64,000 nucleotides of DNA from Pseudomonas laurylsulfatiphila (lineage in GTDB: Bacteria > Pseudomonadota > Gammaproteobacteria > Pseudomonadales > Pseudomonadaceae). This document shows positions 46,446-53,347 of this stretch, in pieces. Numbering within the stretch: position 1 is the stretch's first letter; every line of letters begins with the position of its first letter. Where the stretch lies: assembly GCF_002934665.1 (NCBI RefSeq), contig NZ_NIRS01000002.1:744001-808000 (forward strand), read 5' to 3'. The translations under genes and the position numbers were made by a program. The notes beneath the pieces are model-generated. The model ran no database searches. It was given only the letters and a program-made list of their open reading frames with translations, and was not told the DNA's origin.

Positions 46446-48009
46446 GGTTCACCCACATTTCATCGAAACGCCAGGAGGCGAACGTCGTCTGTTCCGGTTG
46501 CAAACCACCGACCCGCACCGACGCCGCGTCCAGCACGTCGTTGAAGCCCCAGATCAGCAGGCCACCACGCTCGTGCTGGATGCTTTGTGCTTCATGCACC
46601 AGGACTTTGCGCTGTTCCAGATCAGGCTGTGCCAGCGCCTGGCGGTACAACGCACTGAATCGCTCATCGTGGAAATTGCTGCGGTTGTAGATGGCCTGCG
46701 GCGCATCGTTGTGCAGCGCCGAAGCCAGGAACCCCCGAGCCGGCGTCGAGCCTGGTGACAGCAGCCAGTTTTCCCGTTGCGGGCCGTTGAACACCGAGCC
46801 ATCGACCTGGGTGACCTTGATCTCGACCCCGGCCTTCTTCGCCTGCTGGGCAAACACCAGCGCCGCATTGACGCCGGGTCCCGGTGTGGTGGTCAGTTCC
46901 ACCCGCAAGTCGTCGTGCCCGGCCTGGCGCAACAACGACCGCGCCTGTTCCGGGTCGTACGGACGCTGGGCAATGCCGTGGTTGTACGTCGGGTCATGGG
47001 GCGAATACAGGTCGTTGGCGACCCGGCCGAAACCATTGAGCCCGCGCTCGACCAGCTCACGCCGGTCGGCCAGCAGACGAAACGCCTGACGCACGCGCTG
47101 ATCCTGAAAGGGTGCCTTGGCCAGGTTGAGGTTAAAACCCGTGAACGAGGTGCTCGGCGATGCGTACAACCTCAGTCGCGAGTCGGCCTTGAGCAGCGCG
47201 CTGTGCTCGGCCTGCACGCCGCTCGCTACGTCGATCTGCCCGGCGCGCAGGGCCGCGGCACGGGACACCTGGTCCTTGAACTCGATGATTTCCAGTTCAT
47301 CGGCGTAAGGCTGGCCGGGTTTGTAGTAGTTTTCGAAGCGCTGGTAGAGCGAGCGCTGACCGGGAATGAAGCTCCTGAGTTTGTAAGGCCCGGCACCGAC
47401 CGGGTTGGTCACGGGGTCGTAGTCCGTAGGCACGATGCCGCCAAAACTGATCAGGGTTTCATCCAGCGGATAGAAGCTCTGGCCTTCCTTGAAGCGGATC
47501 TCAATGGTGCGCTCGTCCAGTTTGCGCAAGGCATTGCGGTCGATCGCCCCCACCAACCCGGCAAATGGCGAAGCCAGTTTCGGGTCCGTCAGACGCAGGA
47601 TCGAGAACAGCATGTCGTCGGCGCCGATACTCTTGCCGTGATGGAACTCCAGCCCCGGCTTGATGCGGATGGTCCAGGCGCTGGCATCGGCATTGGGCTC
47701 GGCGAACTCCGCCAGGGCCAGCCGCGTGCTGACGTCGGTGTTCCACTCCCAAAACTTGCTGTACAGCGCCCAGCCGCGAATGATCCCGCCGCCCACCGGT
47801 TTGTGGGCATCGAGGTTACCGGATTGATCACCGTCGATAATGCCGACCCGCAAACGACCGCCCTGCACCGGGGTGCCGGACAAGGCCGCAGCGCCACTGA
47901 TCGCCTCGCCGCCGTCGCAACCCCCGAGCAGGCTGCTGCCAAGGATCAGGCCGCCACCGACCGTCAGGCCGTCGCCGAGAAACCTGCGACGGGAAAATGC
48001 CTCGCTCAT
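46438..48009 (-). CDS. Tat-secreted lipoprotein, oligopeptide-type (family 5) binding protein, no. 2
   Basis: A 523-residue binding protein with a twin-arginine motif (FSRRRFLGDG) and lipobox-like SLLGGCDGG. The family-5 core includes GIIDGDQSGNLDAHKPVGGG, EFHHGKSIGADDMLFSILRL, NPVGAGPYKLRSFIPGQRSL and DQRVRQAFRLLADRRELVE. Closely similar to the protein at 36511. ATG 48009 follows GAGG; a TTG at 48012 is an unlikely alternative. It lies directly upstream of its own permeases and ATPase and downstream of a monooxygenase. It probably captures an organosulfur substrate in the periplasm. Confidence 0.92.
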   Translation of the reverse strand: MSEAFSRRRFLGDGLTVGGGLILGSSLLGGCDGGEAISGAAALSGTPVQGGRLRVGIIDGDQSGNLDAHKPVGGGIIRGWALYSKFWEWNTDVSTRLALAEFAEPNADASAWTIRIKPGLEFHHGKSIGADDMLFSILRLTDPKLASPFAGLVGAIDRNALRKLDERTIEIRFKEGQSFYPLDETLISFGGIVPTDYDPVTNPVGAGPYKLRSFIPGQRSLYQRFENYYKPGQPYADELEIIEFKDQVSRAAALRAGQIDVASGVQAEHSALLKADSRLRLYASPSTSFTGFNLNLAKAPFQDQRVRQAFRLLADRRELVERGLNGFGRVANDLYSPHDPTYNHGIAQRPYDPEQARSLLRQAGHDDLRVELTTTPGPGVNAALVFAQQAKKAGVEIKVTQVDGSVFNGPQRENWLLSPGSTPARGFLASALHNDAPQAIYNRSNFHDERFSALYRQALAQPDLEQRKVLVHEAQSIQHERGGLLIWGFNDVLDAASVRVGGLQPEQTTFASWRFDEMWVNHV

Positions 48010-48020
48010 CAACGCCTCCC

Positions 48021-49199
48021 TCAGGCTTTCTCGACCGCGACGGCGCGCCCGAGGCGCGGAACGTCAAAACCGTGATCCAGGTCGAGCAACGGGAACAGTA
48101 GATCGGCCACCCGCTGCGCTTCATCGATCAACGGAAAACCGGAAAGGATGAAGGCCGACGTGCCTTGCGCTTCATATTCGCGAATGCGTTCGGCGACCTG
48201 TTCGGCGCTGCCCACCAGGTAGGTACCGGCGGCCGGGCCAAGGATGTTGAAGCCGAACAGGCTCGGGCCGAGCCAGACGTTGGGGTAGATCTCCAGATCA
48301 CGGGCCTTGGGCAACCGACCGGCACGAATGGCGTCGACGTTGCGCTGGGTTTGCGGGTCGTCGCTGTGGAAGCTCTCCAGGGTTTCGCCGGGTGGCAGTT
48401 GCCGTTCAATCGCAGCCCGCGCGGTTTGCAGCGAGGTGCGCCGCAGCAGTTTCTCGGCGTGGGCCCACGCCTCTTCCTCGGTTTCACGGACGATGATCTG
48501 CAAGCGCGTGCCGAAGGTCAGTTCGCGGCCGATCTTCGCCGCTTCTGCCGTCACTTTGCGGAATTTCTCGCCAAGCTTTGGCGGGGTGTTGGCGAAGCTC
48601 AGGTAGACATCGAGCAATTGCACCGAATGGGCAACGCCCGGCCCCGAGGTGCCGGCACCCCACAACGGGATGCCCGGCTTCTGTTTCGGTGGATGCCAAC
48701 CACCCAGCGGATGACTGGCCGCCGCCGGCGAACGTGGCGCGAGCTTGACGTACTGGCCGTCGAAACCGGCGGTGTCACCGGCGTAGAAGCGCTGGAAGGC
48801 GCGCCAGTATTCGAGGCTGAAGTCGTAGCGTTCGTCGTGGGGGTAATGCACGCCGAGCGTCGCGAGGCCGGCGTCATTGCCGTTGACCACGTTGAACAAC
48901 AGGCGTCCGTTGGAGAATTGATCGAAGGTCAACGCCCACTTGGCCAGCACCGCTGGCGACAGTTCACCCGGATGTTGCGCCACCAGAAAACGCAGGCGCC
49001 GGGTGGCGTCGATCAAGGCGGCCGAGACTGCCAGGCTTTCATTGGGGCTGGAGCCCAGCAGCGAGCCGTAATAGCCCAGGCGATCGCTGGCCACGGCGAT
49101 CTGTTTCAAATGCTCGAAGTCGGTTTTCCAGCGACCTTCGGGCTCCCATGGGTAAGGGCCGTCGGGGGTGGTGAGGTACCAGAGAATCTTTACTGCCAT
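48021..49199 (-). CDS. LLM-class FMN-dependent monooxygenase (SsuD-like), no. 3
   Basis: A 392-residue luciferase-fold oxygenase. It has SsuD-like segments DFEHLKQIAVASDRLGYYGS, RFLVAQHPGELSPAVLAKWA, GRLLFNVVNGNDAGLATLG, HDERYDFSLEYWRAFQRFY and IPLWGAGTSGPGVAHSVQLL. EIYPNVWLGPSLFGFNILGP and AFILSGFPLIDEAQRVADLL are near the end. ATG 49199 was chosen because the upstream frame is REP-derived. It is 11 bases before the Tat lipoprotein gene, so enzyme and importer are co-expressed. Divergent in loop sequences from the other LLM proteins, consistent with a different substrate. Confidence 0.9.
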   Translation of the reverse strand: MAVKILWYLTTPDGPYPWEPEGRWKTDFEHLKQIAVASDRLGYYGSLLGSSPNESLAVSAALIDATRRLRFLVAQHPGELSPAVLAKWALTFDQFSNGRLLFNVVNGNDAGLATLGVHYPHDERYDFSLEYWRAFQRFYAGDTAGFDGQYVKLAPRSPAAASHPLGGWHPPKQKPGIPLWGAGTSGPGVAHSVQLLDVYLSFANTPPKLGEKFRKVTAEAAKIGRELTFGTRLQIIVRETEEEAWAHAEKLLRRTSLQTARAAIERQLPPGETLESFHSDDPQTQRNVDAIRAGRLPKARDLEIYPNVWLGPSLFGFNILGPAAGTYLVGSAEQVAERIREYEAQGTSAFILSGFPLIDEAQRVADLLFPLLDLDHGFDVPRLGRAVAVEKA

Positions 49200-49229
49200 G
49201 AGGGTGTTCCTTGAATTATGTATCGACCG

Positions 49230-49378
49230 TTCGGACGCCATCGCTGGCAAGCCAGCTCCCACAAAAAAACACGCTGTTCACCGCTCCACCGTAGGAGCCG
49301 GCCTGCCGGCGATGAGGGCCTTGAGACTTGCATCGCATTGAAGGACGCCATCGCTGGCAAGCCAGCTCCTACAGGGGG
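49230..49378. repeat. REP elements inside unit 2
   Basis: An arm CATCGCTGGCAAGCCAGCTC at about 49240 and a pair at 49291-49374 (CGTAGGAGCCGGCCTGCCGG with CATCGCTGGCAAGCCAGCTC). They separate the aldolase-like gene from the monooxygenase gene within the same transcription direction, so they may dampen or protect the downstream mRNA. Confidence 0.82.
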
Positions 49379-49404
49379 GGTGTAGTGGTCGGGAGGTCGG
49401 TGGA

Positions 49405-50151
49405 TCAGGCTCGGCGGTCGATGGCGGGTACCAGGCCCAGTCCGCTGGCTTTTTCATACAGGCCGCTCATTTTCCATTGCTGAGTCAGCACGCCCGGGCC
49501 GTAAGGACGGGAGCCGCCCAGGGCGTCGGCGAGCAATTGCAGTTGCGCGCCCTCTTCCAGCAACAGGATGAATTCAGCCGTGGCGCGCAAGCCTTGCTTG
49601 CCCCACACGGTGGAGCCGCCATTGGCTTCCAGAATCGCCAGGTTGAACGGGTTCTCGGCAATCTTGTCGAGAATGAAATCGACTTCCGGCTGACGGCGGT
49701 CGATGTACACCGGCAGTTCCCGGGCCAGTTGATAACGCTGCACCGGCACGTAGTGGAACGGCAGCGTGCGATGGGTCTGCGCCCAGGCACCCAGGTACGG
49801 CGAGTGCACATGGGAAACCGTGGTGATGTCGGCGTGCTGCTGGAACAGTTTGGTGTAGCGCCCCAAGCCACCCTTGCCTTTGCCGTAGATCACCTTGCCT
49901 TCAAAGTCGGTGACCGTGGCCTGCAGGGGCTTGCGGTAATTCCAGGGCCCGCCGTAGTTCACCGACACCAGCAGTTCCTGCCCCGGTACGCGCTCGATGA
50001 AACCGACGGTGCCATTGGCGGTGATGGTGTTGGTTTCACGAAAGACGGTGAAGGCTTCTTCAGCCTCGACCAGCACCTTGTCGATGAAGTTTTGCAGTTC
50101 CTGGCTAATCAATTGTTCGGTGACGGGCTTTTCGTTGATAAGTACGGTCAT
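49405..50151 (-). CDS. Class II aldolase/adducin-fold protein with degenerate metal site
   Basis: A 248-residue protein of the class II aldolase/adducin superfamily. The metal motif His-x-His is present at 114-116 (TVSHVHSPYLGAW). The usual Asn-His-Gly that supplies the third ligand is Asn177-Gly178-Gly179 (LEANGGSTVWGK), and I see no Glu at the expected place before the first His pair. So zinc-dependent aldol cleavage as in FucA is doubtful. It could bind a ligand, act in a different reaction or use another metal ligand. It lies 15 bases after the DszB-like gene in the same operon. Function within sulfur metabolism unknown. Confidence 0.8.
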   Translation of the reverse strand: MTVLINEKPVTEQLISQELQNFIDKVLVEAEEAFTVFRETNTITANGTVGFIERVPGQELLVSVNYGGPWNYRKPLQATVTDFEGKVIYGKGKGGLGRYTKLFQQHADITTVSHVHSPYLGAWAQTHRTLPFHYVPVQRYQLARELPVYIDRRQPEVDFILDKIAENPFNLAILEANGGSTVWGKQGLRATAEFILLLEEGAQLQLLADALGGSRPYGPGVLTQQWKMSGLYEKASGLGLVPAIDRRA

Positions 50152-50166
50152 GGCAGTTCTCCGGAT

Positions 50167-51222
50167 TCAGGCGCGGCGCTTGGCCAACAGTTCATGGGCA
50201 GCTTGCAACGGGCGCGGATCGACCCAGTCGGCGATGGAAAAATCGCGTTCCAGGAAACCGTGCAGGTACAGGAAATCTTTCTGGGTATCGAGAAACTCAA
50301 GACGCTGCGCAGACAGGTCCGGCGCGAGCGTGGTGTGGAATTCGCCGCGATAGGCCTCGGCGACCCCGGCGCTGCCGGCGCGGGTTTCCTCTTCGAGAAT
50401 GGCGTTCAGCGCCTCCCGGTTGTTGGCAGCCCAATCAGCGGCGCTGAGGGTTTGTGCGAGAAAGCGCACCACCAGGTCGAAGTGATTGTCGAGCAGGCTC
50501 TGGTGAACAGTAATCGGACGCGGCGTGCCATTGTTGATGCGATAACGTGGCTCGGCGATCAGGTCCAGATCGATGCCCACCACCAGCCCGAGACGCCGCG
50601 CGGCATCGGCAGCGGAAGCGCCCTTGACGTACACCGCATCCACCTCGCCTCGCACCAGGTAATCGAGGCCCGACCACAAACGCTGCAACCCTTCCTGCGG
50701 GTTGGCCGCTCGCTCCTGGTCCTGCAACGCGACTTCCACCAGTTCGACGTCATCGAACCCCAGCCCTGCAAGGCTCAGCGCGCCTTTATAACCATGCAGG
50801 CTCATGGCGCGGGCGATGCTCCCGGGACGGCTTTCTCCCCAGGCCGGCAGCGCCAGGCGCTTGCCCTTGAGGTCGTGCGGATGACGAATGCCGGAGTCCG
50901 GGCGAACCAGGATGGTCTGCCATTCTTCGATCCAGGTCAGGCCGATCAGGCGACTCGGTGCACCGGCCGCGCGTGCCGCCAGGGCCGGTACGTTGCCGCC
51001 TTCACGAAACAACCCCGGCAACTCGTGATCGTAGTGGTGATGACCCAGTTGACGGGCTTCCTGCAAGGTTGAAACCGGCAGGCCATCGGCGGCGAACTCC
51101 TCGCTGAGCCAGCCGAGCTTGTAGGCAATCCCGGAGGCCGTCGGCACCGGGCAACGGGTGAACCAGATCTGGTCCAGTTCATTCAGGGAAGCAGGTCGGG
51201 ATTGTTTGGCAGCAAGCGTCAT
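50167..51222 (-). CDS. DszB-like desulfinase homologue no. 1 (periplasmic-binding-protein fold, no signal peptide)
   Basis: A 351-residue protein that would usually be labelled an ABC substrate-binding protein. It has no signal peptide. The N-terminal motif WFTRCPVPTASG puts Cys24 where DszB of Rhodococcus has its catalytic Cys27 (NCPVPNA). His63 and Arg73 (HYDHELPGLFREGGNVPAL) keep the DszB spacing His-x9-Arg. Hence a likely sulfinate desulfinase, releasing sulfite from an R-SO2- compound in the cytoplasm. ATG 51222 follows GGAG; an ATG at 51232-51234 (reverse strand) is less good. First gene of unit 2, behind a sigma-54-type promoter. The triad is seen; the activity is inferred. Confidence 0.8.
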   Translation of the reverse strand: MTLAAKQSRPASLNELDQIWFTRCPVPTASGIAYKLGWLSEEFAADGLPVSTLQEARQLGHHHYDHELPGLFREGGNVPALAARAAGAPSRLIGLTWIEEWQTILVRPDSGIRHPHDLKGKRLALPAWGESRPGSIARAMSLHGYKGALSLAGLGFDDVELVEVALQDQERAANPQEGLQRLWSGLDYLVRGEVDAVYVKGASAADAARRLGLVVGIDLDLIAEPRYRINNGTPRPITVHQSLLDNHFDLVVRFLAQTLSAADWAANNREALNAILEEETRAGSAGVAEAYRGEFHTTLAPDLSAQRLEFLDTQKDFLYLHGFLERDFSIADWVDPRPLQAAHELLAKRRA

Positions 51223-51275
51223 GGGCAGCTCCATCGGGTTGGCAAGTCAGTCGCGGTGACTGTTGCCAGGGCTAT

Positions 51276-51291
51276 TGCAGCGCCCGTGCCA
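51276..51291 (-). promoter_or_regulatory. Sigma-54-type promoter, unit 2
   Basis: Read on the reverse strand it is TGGCACGGGCGCTGCA, with a perfect -24 half and a -12 GC at the right spacing. It lies about 55 bases before the DszB-like start at 51222. Confidence 0.68.
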
Positions 51292-51353
51292 AGAGTTGAT
51301 CCCCCCGGTTTACCGGGCTTTGCGCCCGCCTTCGGTCGATGCGCAGCCGTTGA

Positions 51354-51430
51354 TTGCTGGCCTGCCAGCAAGATTGCGCGGCGACTGCTGCTGTCCGAGC
51401 AGTCGCCGCCGCCCTGCTGCTTCCTCAGCA
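51354..51430. promoter_or_regulatory. Cluster of three inverted repeats, candidate activator sites
   Basis: TTGCTGG-N4-CCAGCAA (51354-51371), GCGACTGCT-N8-AGCAGTCGC (51381-51406) and TGCTG-N6-CAGCA (51415-51430, followed by ACACCC). All lie between the two opposing sigma-54-type promoters and could serve both. Confidence 0.5.
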
Positions 51431-51486
51431 ACACCCACCCGCCTTGCACTGCGCCAAACGCTGAGCTGCACAGCCTTTGCAGCCCT

Positions 51487-51502
51487 TGGCGCAGAACTTG
51501 CT
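51487..51502 (+). promoter_or_regulatory. Sigma-54-type promoter, unit 3
   Basis: TGGCGCAGAACTTGCT has GG and GC at the right spacing and a good TTGC -12 element, with two departures in the -24 half. It faces the acyl-CoA-dehydrogenase-like gene at 51667. Confidence 0.55.
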
Positions 51503-51666
51503 CAAGACCCTTTCAACACCCGGGAAACACTGACGAACCCTGTGTAGGAGCTGGCTTGCCAGCGATTGGCCTTAGAGCCTTGCGCCGAGATCAAGGGCGC
51601 CATCGCCGGCAACGGATTTTGTGCAGTTTTGTGGTCATCAGACATTCAATTATCAGAGGTAGAGCA

Positions 51667-52935
51667 ATGAGCAAGGTCGAACACAACCCCGCCGGACAAC
51701 TGATACAAGAGCAGGCTCCGATCCGCTTACTGCAGAGCGAAGCGCAAGCCATCGCCGTGGCGAAGGAGATCGCCGTGGAGATCGCCGAAATCGCCGCCGA
51801 TGCCAGTCAGAACGGCCAATTGCCTCGGCGTCAGGCGCAACTGTTGTCTGAAAGCGGCCTGACCGCCATCGGGGTGCCCAAGGCATTTGGCGGGCTGGGT
51901 GCCTCGGTGGAAACCATCGTCGAAACCGTACGCATCATTTCAATCGCCGACGGCGGCGTCGGTCAGTTGCTGCAAATCCATAACGTCATGCTGCGCGGGA
52001 TTTTCACCGGTTACTCCGACGACATTCGCGACCGGCTGATCCGTGATGTGCTGGCCGGTAAACGATTCGGCAACGCCCTGGCCGAAGTGGGCGGCAAGAA
52101 CAAGTTCGCGCTCAAGACCCGGGTCGAACGTCGTGCCGACGGCAAGCTGATCCTCAACGGCAGCAAGTTCTACTCCACCGGTTCCTACCTGGCCGAATGG
52201 ATTTCCCTGACGGCCGCCAGCGATGACGGCGGCGCCGGGGTGCTGCTCAATCGCAACGCCCGGGGCCTGACGCTGGTCGATGACTGGGAGGCCTTCGGTC
52301 AGAAAAATTCGGTCAGTGGCACCGTGATCTTCGACAACATCGAGCTCGACGAAGGCTTCGTCTCCCAGCGCAAGGGCCCCATGAAACGCACGGGCCTGAC
52401 CTTCCCGCAGATTCTCCACGCCGCCATCGATACCGGCATTGCCGAAGGCGCGCTGTCGGCGTCAGTGGAGTACCTCAATCACCATGCCCGCCCCTGGGTG
52501 GAAAGCGGTGTCGACCACGCCAATCAGGAGCCGCACATCATCAAGCAGATCGGTGAGTACGCCGTGGCCTTGCGTGGGGCGCAATCACTGCTGCGCGACG
52601 CGGCACGGGTGTTCGACCAGCACGAGCTGGATCCGGACAACAAAGCGCTGCAGGACGAGCTGATTCTCTCGGTAGCCACCGCCCGCGCCCACTCCGACGC
52701 GGCCTCGCTGAAAATCTCCAGTGACATCTTCTCCCTGCTCGGTGCCAGCTCATCACTGACCAAGTGGAACCTCGACCGCTTCTGGCGCAATGCCCGGGTC
52801 CACACCACTCACGACCCGATCCGCTGGCGCCTGCATCACGTAGGCAACTACTACCTCAATGGTGTCGATCCGGGCGAATACACCGCGATCCTCAACGCCA
52901 AGGAGCAACAGGGCGCCACCCGTCCTGCGCAATGA
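51667..52935 (+). CDS. Acyl-CoA-dehydrogenase-fold flavin monooxygenase (SfnB/DszC-like)
   Basis: A 422-residue acyl-CoA-dehydrogenase-fold protein. DszC and SfnB-type sulfur-acquisition enzymes share this fold and length; they use reduced flavin and oxygen to oxidise sulfur (DszC makes sulfone from dibenzothiophene). Visible features are SGLTAIGVPKAFGGLGASVE, SIADGGVGQLLQIHNVMLRG, LNGSKFYSTGSYLAEWISLT, LHAAIDTGIAEGALSASVEY and the C-terminal WRNARVHTTHDPIRWRLHHV. The usual acyl-CoA dehydrogenase Glu base region is not recognisable, favouring the oxygenase reading. The ATG at 51667 follows AGAGGTAGAG. First gene of unit 3. Its donor flavin reductase is not in the window. Confidence 0.85.
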   Translation: MSKVEHNPAGQLIQEQAPIRLLQSEAQAIAVAKEIAVEIAEIAADASQNGQLPRRQAQLLSESGLTAIGVPKAFGGLGASVETIVETVRIISIADGGVGQLLQIHNVMLRGIFTGYSDDIRDRLIRDVLAGKRFGNALAEVGGKNKFALKTRVERRADGKLILNGSKFYSTGSYLAEWISLTAASDDGGAGVLLNRNARGLTLVDDWEAFGQKNSVSGTVIFDNIELDEGFVSQRKGPMKRTGLTFPQILHAAIDTGIAEGALSASVEYLNHHARPWVESGVDHANQEPHIIKQIGEYAVALRGAQSLLRDAARVFDQHELDPDNKALQDELILSVATARAHSDAASLKISSDIFSLLGASSSLTKWNLDRFWRNARVHTTHDPIRWRLHHVGNYYLNGVDPGEYTAILNAKEQQGATRPAQ

Positions 52936-53347
52936 CCTGAGGGCCTCATCGCCGGCAAGCCGGCTCCTACAGGAATCGCATGCAACGAACACCCTCTGTG
53001 GGAGCTGGCTTGCCAGCGATGGCGGCCTCGAAAACGCCACAGGGCTCAAGGACCCAATCGCCGGCAAGCCGGCTCCTACAGGAATTGTGTGCAACGAACA
53101 CCCTCTGTGGGAGCTGGCTTGCCAGCGATGGCGGCTTCGAAAACGCCACAGGGCTCAAGGACCCAATCGCCGGCAAGCCGGCTCCTACAGGAATTGTGTG
53201 CAACGAACACCCTCTGTGGGAGCTGGCTTGCCAGCGATGGCGCCCCCAAGACCTGCACAAGGTTCCAGGACGCCTTCGCCGGCAAGCCGGCTCCTACAAG
53301 ATCGTGATCGACACCGGTTTCCCGCGACATCCACAAAAGGCTTTTCC
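52936..53347. repeat. Tandem REPIN array with 109-base period, inside unit 3
   Basis: Repeats of TGTGGGAGCTGGCTTGCCAG and CGCCGGCAAGCCGGCTCCTA follow one another. The marker GCAACGAACACCC appears at 52982, 53091 and 53200, exactly 109 bases apart. Units 1 and 2 are nearly identical; unit 3 changes after CAGCGATGGCG. The array fills the whole gap between the oxygenase gene and the exporter genes, with no other feature. Confidence 0.9.

Larger units (their letters stand above)
51223..51666. other. Divergent control region of units 2 and 3
   Basis: 444 bases between divergent starts. It holds a leftward sigma-54-type promoter (51276-51291), three inverted repeats (51354-51371, 51381-51406, 51415-51430), a rightward sigma-54-type promoter (51487-51502) and a lone REP arm at 51542-51568. 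No gene is apparent. Confidence 0.75.

Noticed and set aside
52936..53347. Possible CRISPR array
   Set aside because: The repeats are 109 bases long, contain inverted REP pairs, show no short unique spacers and have no cas genes nearby.
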